Shown: positions 1 through 7,655 of the stretch, piece by piece | Numbering within the stretch: the first letter of the stretch is position 1 | Layout of the letters: every line of letters starts with the position of its first letter | Assembly (NCBI GenBank): GCA_030674915.1 | Contig: JASXSV010000033.1 | Location: forward strand, 1-26,095 | Reading direction: 5' to 3' | DNA length: 26,095 nt | From: Candidatus Endonucleibacter bathymodioli | GTDB taxonomy: Bacteria; Pseudomonadota; Gammaproteobacteria; Pseudomonadales; Endozoicomonadaceae | Translations under genes and position numbers: made by a program | The notes under the pieces: generated by a model | Told to the model about the DNA's origin: nothing | Seen by the model: only the letters and a program-made list of their open reading frames with translations | Databases searched by the model: none

Positions 1-821
1 AATGTGATAAGGAGTTTTCTAATCAATATTCATTACAACAACATCGGAAGGCCCATACAGTGGAAAAACCTCATGCGTGTAAGGTGTGTGGCATGAGATT
101 TATTATGAAGAGTTCATTAAACAGACATTTGAAGACTCATACCGGGGAAAAACCTCATGCGTGTGAGGTGTGTGGCATGAAATTTATTAATAAGACTCCA
201 TTAAACATACATTTGAAAACTCATACCGGGGAAAAACCTCATGCGTGTAAGGTGTGTGGCATGAGATTTATTATTAAGGGTCAATTAAACAGACATTTGA
301 AGCAGCATACAGGGGAAAAACCTTATGAGTGTGATTTGTGTGCCAAGAAATTTGTGGCTAAGGATGGCTTAATCATACATATGCATATTCATACAGGGGG
401 AAAGAATTATTGCTGCAATGTGTGTGATAAGGAGTTTTATATGGAAAATTCATTACAACAACATCTGAAGATTCATACAGGGGAAAAGCCTTATGAATGC
501 GATGAGTGTGGCATAAAATTTCTTACTAAGAGTTCATTAAGCAGACATTTGAAGATTCATACCGGGGAAAAACCTTATGCGTGTCATGTGTGTGGCATGA
601 AATTTATTACTAAGAGTCAATTAAACATACATTTTAAGCTGCATACAGGGGAAAAGAATTATGGCTGCAATATGTGAGAGAAGGCGTTTCGCAGGAACGA
701 TGCATTACAACAACATCTGAAGTCTCATACAGGGGAAAAGCCTTATGAATGCAGTGTGCGTGCTAAGAAATTTACTGCCAAGTCTAGTTTAACACACCAT
801 AAACGTCGTGTTCATAAATAG
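1..821 (+). pseudogene. C2H2 zinc-finger array protein, copy A (5' cut by window edge, nonsense-mutated)
   Basis: The reading frame is open from the window edge: position 3 onward reads CDKEF...QQHRKAHT and runs straight into the next finger. The GTG at 60 is therefore only a linker codon (TGEKP changed to TVEKP), not a start. Seven complete C2H2 fingers of the C-x2-C-x12-H-x3-H type with TGEKP-like linkers follow a partial one. At 675-677 the second cysteine codon of the next finger is TGA, where copies B and C have TGT, a single substitution. The frame then continues through the terminal finger to the family's usual stop TAG at 819-821. The terminal finger has Cys changed to Arg (ECSVRAKK, against ECSMCAKK in copy B), a second zinc ligand lost. 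Downstream sequence is nearly identical to that after copy B, so this is the first visible member of a tandem family. It is probably a decaying copy, though a truncated protein with intact upstream fingers could still be made. Confidence 0.85.
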
Positions 822-844
822 GCAACAGTAGAAGCCATAGCTAT

Positions 845-878
845 AATTTTTAAATATAACATGTTATATTTAAAAATT
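845..878. repeat. 34-bp perfect AT-rich palindrome in the copy A/B spacer
   Basis: Positions 845-878 equal their own reverse complement, with the centre at CATG. The palindrome lies 23 bp after the copy A stop and 81 bp before the copy B start. A related palindrome sits at the same place after copy B. A transcript could fold it into a hairpin, so a transcription terminator is possible, but no U-run follows directly; a run of seven T appears about 25 bp later. It could also be a protein-binding site. Confidence 0.6.
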
Positions 879-959
879 AAATCAATATGCAATATTTATT
901 TGTTTTTTTGTAGAATGCAAATGTAAGCTTTAAATTGATACCATTAAAAAGGCGAATCA

Positions 960-2717
960 ATGATGCTAAAAACATATTTATTTGACAGGTTATATGCATA
1001 CAGGTTAAAGCTTATTTCACTTGTTACGATTGGTTTTTTTTCTTTGTGCTTTATGATTTCAATGCATGTAATATCTGGGCCAAAACAACAAATAGATGAT
1101 AATATTTTTTTAGGTGGTATAAACTATTTTAGTGAACCAGACAGATGGGTTTTTAAGGAACTTGATCAACCATTAGTACCAGAAAAGTTTGGGAATGGTA
1201 AGGTATTACTAGTTATTGAATCATCTTTTTTTACAAATAAAAACCAAGGTGAAGAGCTAGGACTAAGCTCAACCACAGATATAGATATAGATACAGATAC
1301 AGATCTAGCCCTAGACGCATACTTAGATATAGGAGAAAACCAAGACGAAAACATAAACAGAATCATGGAAAGTTATATGGTTGTATCTATGATACGTATG
1401 TTAAGGAAAAAGGAGGTAGAGCAAATATTTATTGACTATAATAATTTACTTGATCTTAATGAAGAACACTCTGATCTATTAGACGCAATAGATAAATTGA
1501 CCAGCCCGTTATTAGACGTTAAGATGTGTGATATTTATGTAAATACGTCATTTGAAAAAAGCATGTTGAATTATGCAGCTGTAGGTGAATTCACGACTGG
1601 AAATAGTTCTGATGAGGCACCAGTATGTAAAATAAAGTATAACCCTCAAAAAAACAGTCAGAATCAAAAAAATACATATTTGAATCTATGCGATGCTACA
1701 AAGTACACAAAAAATGATATAGATTCTGAAACTAATCATGTTGATATGAATGCGACTAAAAAAGTATCTGGCAGTAAAGAAACTGTAGAACTATATGACT
1801 TTAACAAACATTCACATGAGCACGTAGAAACTATAGATGAAGAAATACTTAGTGTAGTTAGTATAAAACCAGAGAAAAATAGAAAAACATATGAAGGCAT
1901 AGTGCGTGGCAGTAATGAGTTATGTCACTTAAATAAGCGTATATTTCTCCATGACACAGGGACGCTTTACAAATGTGATATTTGTAGTAAGAAATTCATG
2001 CTGAATAGTGAATTAACAGCACATCTGATAAATCATGCACGGAAAGAGCCTTATGGGTGCAATGCATGCGATAAGGAGTTTTATATAGAAAATGCATTAC
2101 AACAACATCTGAAGACTCATACAGGAGAACAGCCTTATGAATGCGATGTGTGTGGCATGAAATTTCTTGTTAAGAGTTCATTAAACAGACATTTGAAGCT
2201 CCATACCGGGGAAAAACCTTATGAGTGTGATGTGTGTGCCACGAAATTTGTGTATAAAGATAGATTAACCAGACATATGCATACTCATACAAAGGAAAAG
2301 AATTATGGCTGCAATATGTGTGAGAAGGCGTTTCGCACGAAAGATGAATTACAACAACATCTGAAGTATCATACAGGGGAACTGGCTTATGAATGCGATG
2401 TGTGTGGCATAAAATTTCTTTCTAAGAGTTCATTACACAGCCATTTGAAGATTCATACAGGGGAAAAACCTTATGCGTGTCATGTGTGTGGCATGAAATT
2501 TATTACTAAGAGTCAATTAAACAGACATTTGAAGCTGCATACAAGGGAAAAGAATTATGGCTGCAATATGTGTGAGAAGGCGTTTCGCAGGAACGATGCA
2601 TTACAACAACATCTGAAATCTCATACAGGGGAAAAGCCTTATGAATGCAGTATGTGCGCTAAGAAATTTACTACCAAGTCTAATTTAACACTCCATAAAC
2701 GTCGTGTTCATAAATAG
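960..2717 (+). CDS. Exported-looking nine-finger C2H2 zinc-finger protein, copy B
   Basis: This 585-residue protein starts at ATG 960 (a second ATG follows at once) behind an AAGG ribosome-binding site at 949-952. Residues 1-40 have a basic stretch then a hydrophobic core ([18 protein letters not shown]), which looks like a Sec signal peptide or signal anchor. Residues 41-330 form a unique acidic region without a family I recognise; it includes an Asp/Thr run (DIDIDTDTD) coded by a short DNA repeat. From residue 337 to the end there are nine classical C2H2 fingers with TGEKPY-type linkers, as in eukaryotic DNA-binding proteins. Fingers of this kind normally bind DNA or RNA, so a leader peptide is unexpected. 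Inference: a protein exported from the bacterium that acts on host nucleic acid. No secretion signal beyond the leader is seen. At the place where copy C has PKKKRK this copy has PEKNRK. The finger calls are certain; the function is unknown. Confidence 0.9.
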   Translation: MMLKTYLFDRLYAYRLKLISLVTIGFFSLCFMISMHVISGPKQQIDDNIFLGGINYFSEPDRWVFKELDQPLVPEKFGNGKVLLVIESSFFTNKNQGEELGLSSTTDIDIDTDTDLALDAYLDIGENQDENINRIMESYMVVSMIRMLRKKEVEQIFIDYNNLLDLNEEHSDLLDAIDKLTSPLLDVKMCDIYVNTSFEKSMLNYAAVGEFTTGNSSDEAPVCKIKYNPQKNSQNQKNTYLNLCDATKYTKNDIDSETNHVDMNATKKVSGSKETVELYDFNKHSHEHVETIDEEILSVVSIKPEKNRKTYEGIVRGSNELCHLNKRIFLHDTGTLYKCDICSKKFMLNSELTAHLINHARKEPYGCNACDKEFYIENALQQHLKTHTGEQPYECDVCGMKFLVKSSLNRHLKLHTGEKPYECDVCATKFVYKDRLTRHMHTHTKEKNYGCNMCEKAFRTKDELQQHLKYHTGELAYECDVCGIKFLSKSSLHSHLKIHTGEKPYACHVCGMKFITKSQLNRHLKLHTREKNYGCNMCEKAFRRNDALQQHLKSHTGEKPYECSMCAKKFTTKSNLTLHKRRVHK

Positions 2718-2740
2718 GCAACAGTAGAAGCCATAGCTAT

Positions 2741-2779
2741 AATTTTTAAACATAACATATTATGTTATATTTAAAAATT
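2741..2779. repeat. AT-rich imperfect palindrome in the copy B/C spacer
   Basis: Two 19-nt arms (2741-2759 and 2761-2779) around a single T are complementary except at one position. This is the counterpart of the 845-878 palindrome, in the same place relative to the preceding stop. The copies differ at the centre and at one arm base. The whole spacer (2718-2860 against 822-959) is otherwise almost identical, including the AAGGCG ribosome-binding region, showing that the duplication unit includes the upstream control region. Confidence 0.6.
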
Positions 2780-2860
2780 AAATCAATATGCAATATTTAT
2801 TTGTTTTTTTGTAGAATGCAAATGTAAACTTTAAATTGATACCATTAAAAAGGCGAATCA

Positions 2861-4777
2861 ATGATGTTAAAAACATATTTATTTAACAGGTTATGTGCAT
2901 CCAGGTTAAAGCTTATTTCACTTGTTAAGATTGGTTTTTTTTCTTTGTGCTTTATAATTTCAATGCATGTAATATCTGGGCCAAAACAACAAATAGATGA
3001 TGATATTTTTTTAGGTGGTATAAACTATTTTAGTGAACCAGACAGATGGGTTTTTAAGGAACTTGATCAACCATTAGTACCAGAAAAGTTGGGAAATGGT
3101 AAGGTATTACTAGTTATTGAATCATCTTTTTTTACAAATAAAAACCAAGATGAAGAGCTAGGACTAAGCTCAACCACAGATATAGATACAGATACAGATC
3201 TAGCCCTAGACGCATACTTAGATATAGGAGAAAACCAAGACAAAAACATAAACAGAATCATGGAAAGTTATATGGTTGTATCTATGATACGTATGTTAAG
3301 AAAAAAGGAGGTAGAGCAAATATTTATTGACTATAATAATTTACTTGATCTTAATGAAGAACACTCTGATCTAGACGCAATAGATAAATTGACCAGCCCG
3401 TTATTAGACGTTAAGATGTGTGATATTTATGTAGGTACGTCATTTGAAAAAAGCATGTTGAATTATGCAGCTGTAGGTGAATTCACGACTGGAAATAGTT
3501 CTGATGAGGCACCAGTATGTAAAATAAAGTATAACCCTCAAAAAAACAGTCAGAATCAAAAAAATACATATTTGAATCTATGCGATGCTACAAAGTACAC
3601 AAAAAATGATATAGATTCTGAAACTAATCATGTTGATATGAATGCGACTGAAAAAGTATCTGGCAGTAAAGAAACTGTAGAACTATATGACTTTAACAAA
3701 CATTCACATGAGCACGTAGAAACTATAGATGAAGAAATACTTAGTGTAGTTAGTATAAAACCAAAGAAAAAGAGAAAAACATATGAAGGCATAGTGCGTG
3801 GCAGTAATGAGTTATGTCACTTAAATAAGCGTATATTTCTCCATGACACAGGGACGCTTTACAAATGTGATATTTGTAGTAAGAAATTCATGCTGAATAG
3901 TGAATTAACAGCACATCTGATAAATCATGCACGGAAAGAGCCTTATGAGTGCAATGCATGTGATAAGGAGTTTTATATAGAAAATGCATTACAACAACAT
4001 CTGAAGACTCATACAGGAGAACAGCCTTATGAATGCGATGTGTGTGGCATGAAATTTTTTGCTAAGAGTTCATTAAACAGACATTTGAAGCTTCATACCG
4101 GGGAAAAACCTTATGAGTGTGATTTGTGTGCCACGAAATGTGTGGATAAGGATAGATTAACCAGACATTTGAAGACTCATACCGGGAAAAAACCTCATGT
4201 GTGTAATGTGTGTGGCATGAAATTTATTACCAAGAGTTCATTAAACAGACATTTGAAGCTTCATACCGGGGAAAAACCTTATGAGTGTGATGTGTGTGCC
4301 AAGAAATTTGTGGATAATGATAGATTAACCAGACATATGCATAGTCATACAAATGAAAAGAATTATGGCTGCAATATGTGTGAGAAGGCGTTTCGCGAGA
4401 AATATGCATTACAACAACATCTGAAGACTCATACAGGGGAACGGAATTATGAATGCGATGTGTGTGGCATAAAATTTCTTGTTAAGAGTTCATTAAACAG
4501 ACATTTGAAGATTCATACTGGGGAAAAACCTTATGAATGTGATTTGTGTGCCAAGAATTTTTTGGATAAGGATAGATTAACCAGACATAGGCATATTCAT
4601 ACAAGGGAAAAGAATTATGGCTGTAATATGTGTGAGAAGGAGTTTCGCAGGAAAGATGCATTACAGTACCATATGAAGTCTCATACAGGGGAAAAGCCTT
4701 ATGAGTGCAGTGTGTGTGCTAAGAACTTTTCTACCATGTCTAATTTAACACACCATAAACGTCATATTCATAAATAG
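2861..4777 (+). CDS. Exported-looking eleven-finger C2H2 zinc-finger protein with NLS-like motif, copy C
   Basis: This 638-residue paralogue of copy B is nearly identical through the leader (residues 1-40) and the acidic central region. It has the same AAGG ribosome-binding site and a double ATG start. It carries eleven C2H2 fingers (residue 334 to the end) against nine in copy B. The extra fingers lie in the middle of the array (around 4170-4300), which fits unequal recombination between finger repeats of about 84 bp. Zinc ligands of all eleven are intact, although the fourth has a Cys in place of the conserved Phe (ATKCVDK). Residues 301-306 read PKKKRK, the core of the SV40 large-T nuclear localisation signal, just before the array. 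The Asp/Thr run is shorter by one 6-bp unit, and one Leu codon is missing near residue 170. Role unknown. The motif strengthens the inference of a nucleus-directed effector, but delivery has not been shown. Confidence 0.9.
   Translation: MMLKTYLFNRLCASRLKLISLVKIGFFSLCFIISMHVISGPKQQIDDDIFLGGINYFSEPDRWVFKELDQPLVPEKLGNGKVLLVIESSFFTNKNQDEELGLSSTTDIDTDTDLALDAYLDIGENQDKNINRIMESYMVVSMIRMLRKKEVEQIFIDYNNLLDLNEEHSDLDAIDKLTSPLLDVKMCDIYVGTSFEKSMLNYAAVGEFTTGNSSDEAPVCKIKYNPQKNSQNQKNTYLNLCDATKYTKNDIDSETNHVDMNATEKVSGSKETVELYDFNKHSHEHVETIDEEILSVVSIKPKKKRKTYEGIVRGSNELCHLNKRIFLHDTGTLYKCDICSKKFMLNSELTAHLINHARKEPYECNACDKEFYIENALQQHLKTHTGEQPYECDVCGMKFFAKSSLNRHLKLHTGEKPYECDLCATKCVDKDRLTRHLKTHTGKKPHVCNVCGMKFITKSSLNRHLKLHTGEKPYECDVCAKKFVDNDRLTRHMHSHTNEKNYGCNMCEKAFREKYALQQHLKTHTGERNYECDVCGIKFLVKSSLNRHLKIHTGEKPYECDLCAKNFLDKDRLTRHRHIHTREKNYGCNMCEKEFRRKDALQYHMKSHTGEKPYECSVCAKNFSTMSNLTHHKRHIHK
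3761..3778 (+). other. PKKKRK nuclear-localisation-type motif within copy C
   Basis: Codons CCA AAG AAA AAG AGA AAA give PKKKRK, identical to the six-residue core of the SV40 T-antigen monopartite NLS. Copy B has CCA GAG AAA AAT AGA AAA (PEKNRK) at 1869-1886, so two codons differ. The match is seen directly; that it works as an import signal is inference. Confidence 0.6.
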
Positions 4778-4864
4778 GCAACAGACTCTTGTTTGCCGGA
4801 TATGTGATAGAGTGCTGAGTATATGATAAAAGATAAAAGTACATATTCTCACTCATTCAGGAGA

Positions 4865-4937
4865 CTGTAGATTAGTTTGTGTATTTGCTTACCTCTACCC
4901 CCGCTGGAGATAAGCAAATTCACAAACTAATTCACAG
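4865..4937. terminator. Long hairpin between convergent genes
   Basis: Arms 4865-4895 and 4907-4937 (31 nt each) are complementary except at a few positions, around an 11-nt loop. The hairpin starts 87 bp after the copy C stop and ends 1 bp before the stop codon of the leftward gene, so a bidirectional terminator is the natural reading. No run of T follows on either strand, so classical Rho-independent termination is not proven. A remnant of a small inverted-repeat mobile element is the alternative. Confidence 0.5.
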
Positions 4938-4938
4938 C

Positions 4939-6351
4939 CTAAAGCCTATCAGCCACAACAGCATCATGGATAAATTCCCAACGATGCTCCCCCTGCGGAC
5001 CCACCCTCTCATCCAGCACTGCCTGCAGCAAACTCATGTACTGTCTATTAAATAGATGTTTATGGTGTCCCGAATAAATACCACATGATGTTAGGTCAAT
5101 AGCGAAAACTGTGACGCCCTCAGCTATACCTGCATCCAACTTTACCCTAATTACATTTTTAACGGCTTCGCAAAAAAACTTATAGTCAGTAGTCGCCTTT
5201 ACATTTCTAGTTCTCTGCATTGTTCCAGTAGGAGTTCCGTTATTGCTAGCATTAATGCCGGCACCAAAGATCAAACTTGCATCAAAGGTTTTACTGCTGT
5301 CAATGATACAATTCTTGTTTGATGGTGACTGGCGCTGTAACGCTGAAAGCTTGGCGTTGCCGACTACCCACGCTTCTCCATATTTTTCGGCGCTCGTAGT
5401 TTTAACATAATCAATTCCTTGCTTCGTTTTTACACTATCTGTATTGTTACTCATATCTTCCATTCCCCACTGATCCATTATCGTGCTCCGAATAAGTTCT
5501 TTTTGCTTATCCGGACTTGCGGGGAATGCAGTTAATGCCCAGTTAGCCACTAGGTTTTCTTCTTGTCCTCCATTATTTAAATAATGATCGAAGCTCTTAA
5601 TTTTATGCCCTAGCACCACGTGACCAATATCCCCTGCCGGAAGACCACTATTAGCCGAAACCATAATACCAATCTTGTGACCAGGGTTATTAACTGCCAA
5701 GTCATAACCAACACTACCAGCTCCTCCGACCCCAGGAGTCCTAGTGATAACAAGCCTCTCTGAACGCTTTATGGTTTGGTCGATATATATAGAATCTCTC
5801 ACTATTCCACCTGATGATCGACAATCAATATGAGATACCCAAGGTATCTGAGGTGCCTCTGCCTCGACTGATGCCACTGGTAATGGTTGCATGACGGCTC
5901 CCGCTTTATCATTAACAGAATGGTCTTTCTGGAGTTGTGTTTTCGGGCGAGCTCCTTTATATGCATAGCCCGTCTGAGGCTGTTTTACTACTCCTGATTG
6001 AGGACATTCTTGGTTGTCAGTATTGCCCTGACCAAACCATCCACCAAACCAATTTTGTAACAAACCTTTTCTTTGGGTGGATTTATTGTTTTCCTGACTG
6101 CCCATTCTTTTTACATGCATTTCCACCTCCGAAGTTTTCACATTCCTATTCTCCAAACGTGCTCCATCCATCCCCAGCTCACTTAAATGTATAACTAGTC
6201 GACAGTAATCATCGCTTCCAACCATACTCTGGTCAAAAATAACGACGCCATGCTTATTAAGGCCAAATTTTCCAAGGTTTTCCTCTGATCTATTAAAGCT
6301 CCTATCGATCATTTGGAGCAACTGACTGTTAGTTTCTTGTATGCTAGGCAT
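4939..6351 (-). CDS. Macrodomain-like protein of unknown function
   Basis: The preferred start is the ATG at 6351, giving 470 residues, because an AAGGA ribosome-binding site lies 7 nt upstream (complement of 6359-6363). An ATG at 6408 would add 19 residues but has only a weak site. No signal peptide or membrane span is seen. The N-terminal 170 residues are polar and look non-globular in part (Gln/Asn-rich, with LLQNWFGGWFGQG). The C-terminal half has features that recall macrodomain and ADP-ribose glycohydrolase folds: a hydrophobic strand followed by SANSGLPAGDIGH (about 232-244), GGQEENLVANW (about 261-271), and a late strand-loop AIDLTSCGIYSG (about 417-428) like the SCGIY loop of macrodomains. 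If this is right, it would bind or remove ADP-ribose on proteins. The assignment rests on motif resemblance only. The gene stands alone, facing the zinc-finger array. Confidence 0.55.
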   Translation of the reverse strand: MPSIQETNSQLLQMIDRSFNRSEENLGKFGLNKHGVVIFDQSMVGSDDYCRLVIHLSELGMDGARLENRNVKTSEVEMHVKRMGSQENNKSTQRKGLLQNWFGGWFGQGNTDNQECPQSGVVKQPQTGYAYKGARPKTQLQKDHSVNDKAGAVMQPLPVASVEAEAPQIPWVSHIDCRSSGGIVRDSIYIDQTIKRSERLVITRTPGVGGAGSVGYDLAVNNPGHKIGIMVSANSGLPAGDIGHVVLGHKIKSFDHYLNNGGQEENLVANWALTAFPASPDKQKELIRSTIMDQWGMEDMSNNTDSVKTKQGIDYVKTTSAEKYGEAWVVGNAKLSALQRQSPSNKNCIIDSSKTFDASLIFGAGINASNNGTPTGTMQRTRNVKATTDYKFFCEAVKNVIRVKLDAGIAEGVTVFAIDLTSCGIYSGHHKHLFNRQYMSLLQAVLDERVGPQGEHRWEFIHDAVVADRL

Positions 6352-6408
6352 CCTGATTTCCTTTATAAAAAGCATGAAATTTATTTTTCTAAACCTGTTT
6401 TTATCCAT

Positions 6409-6810
6409 TAAATCTTGTCTTGAGCATCTAGTAAAGGCTTTCTAAAGACCTCGTAGCTTGTCAGACTTAATCCACAACAATATGAGATAATCAGTCTCCA
6501 GTTCAACAGGAGATATTTTTATAAGATTAGTCGAGAAGCTGCGCTACAACCACCATCACTAAACGAGTGACTGCTAAAAAATCATTTGCCTCGCTTCGTT
6601 ACCCACGTTGTCGTCAATTTGATCTGCGCAGAATTACCCAGCAGTGCCTAGAAATAGACTGTAAAATTCATCACGAGACACTGCTGCACCTCCTGATCTA
6701 CCGTCTATGCCTCCGCCATTTTCTCCAGTCGTGAAATTGATAGGCCAAGCTACTGGTCCATTTGGCATCTATCCTCCAGTACTCCTCCTGACCTAGAAAC
6801 CATCGCCTCT
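6409..6810. other. No convincing gene
   Basis: This stretch separates the macrodomain-like gene from an IS5 remnant. The + strand has an open stretch of about 60 codons near 6546-6730 without a convincing start or ribosome-binding site and with no family I recognise. It is probably decayed coding or IS sequence, and it should also hold the promoter of the leftward gene ending at 4939. Confidence 0.4.
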
Positions 6811-7165
6811 TTATTTTTTCCAGGATTTTTTTAGCTCTCTTAACTTTGACGGAATTGCGGCAATAAACCCCTCAGCTTTTACATCATATAATTCAGGTCT
6901 CTGCTCTGCTCCTCGGTAACCCGAGTCTGAGAATATGAAATTTTCATTACTCTGGAGTAATTCTCCCGTCTGCTTAAGGTCATGCTCACTAGTAACCATT
7001 ATCGCCAAACTATGAGTCAGTCGTGCTCCATCATCAAATTCGATATGAGCCTTCATTCCAAAATTCTCTTGATTACCTTTTTGGGGCTGGTGCATTTCAG
7101 GGTCACGCGGCTTCACCTTATTTTCATACCCATAGCCCTTAAGTGTGCGGTACAGGTTGTGCTAT
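6811..7165 (-). pseudogene. IS5-group transposase, internal fragment
   Basis: The - strand encodes GYGYENKVKPRDPEMHQ, then KGNQ..FGMKAHI, LTHS, EHDL and DSGYRGA. This matches the central part of IS5 (InsH-type) DDE transposases, where PEMHQxxKGNQ and GMKAHIxxD flank a catalytic Asp and DAGYxGA carries the next. Upstream the frame meets a stop at about 7166. Downstream it stops at 6811, before the conserved C-terminal region with the catalytic Glu. Both ends of the gene are missing, so this is an inactive remnant. A short + strand frame here is only its complement. Confidence 0.75.
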
Positions 7166-7224
7166 AGGAAAACAATATACTTAGTTTTGTGCTGTTTCAA
7201 CATACTCAAATGGCCTACTGGGCA

Positions 7225-7420
7225 TCAAGAACTGTGCTATAACATGCAAGGAGGTCAGATTTAACGAGAATGCTAATGGCCCTCTGTAGCTATTTTCCCA
7301 AAAGGAATGAAGATTGGCAGCTTGTCGGAAAGTGAAATAAATGAGACTTCACTCCTAATAAATATGCAACCGCAAAATCCTTCAACTACCTTAATACGGT
7401 TAATCTTTTATCGGGAAATC
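7225..7420 (+). pseudogene. IS30-family transposase, degenerate 3' remnant
   Basis: The stretch around 7260-7320 encodes FNENANGPL, then after stops and a frame change MKIGSLSESEIN and a LIN-x-x-P segment. It resembles the end of IS30 transposases (NExNNGLLRRFFPKG ... INxRPRK). Its DNA aligns at roughly 80% by eye with the reverse complement of the IS30 remnant at 10446-10510. The 89-residue frame 7307-7576 starts inside this remnant and is unlikely to be a gene. Confidence 0.5.
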
Positions 7421-7655
7421 TTATATCACTTGTCCTGGCAACTTAGGCTTGTGACTTTCTTATTAAAATGTATGGACCTACTATCAAATATAAGATATAA
7501 ACATCACGGAATTACTATGCTACGTCAAAAAAATACTTATCAAACATCTAAAAATAACAGACATCTTGCAACGTAATTACTGGTGTTAGATTTAGATCGC
7601 ATGTATTTGATAGAAATATTTTAAATAATGTAAACGTACAAGGCAGAAAATATTA

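Noticed and set aside
60..677. A stand-alone 205-residue zinc-finger gene starting at GTG 60
   Set aside because: The frame is open upstream to the window edge and encodes the end of a previous finger; GTG 60 is a linker codon.
1166..1366. Antisense frame conserved in both zinc-finger copies (also 3067-3261)
   Set aside because: It is conserved only because the whole gene is duplicated; no start signal or recognisable protein.
100..4750. Regular DNA periodicity of about 84 bp, like a repeat array or CRISPR
   Set aside because: The repeats are in-frame zinc-finger codons with no separate spacers, and each unit encodes Cys2-His2.
7307..7576. 89-residue + strand frame as a gene
   Set aside because: Its first half coincides with a degenerate IS30 3' end and the rest has no recognisable features.
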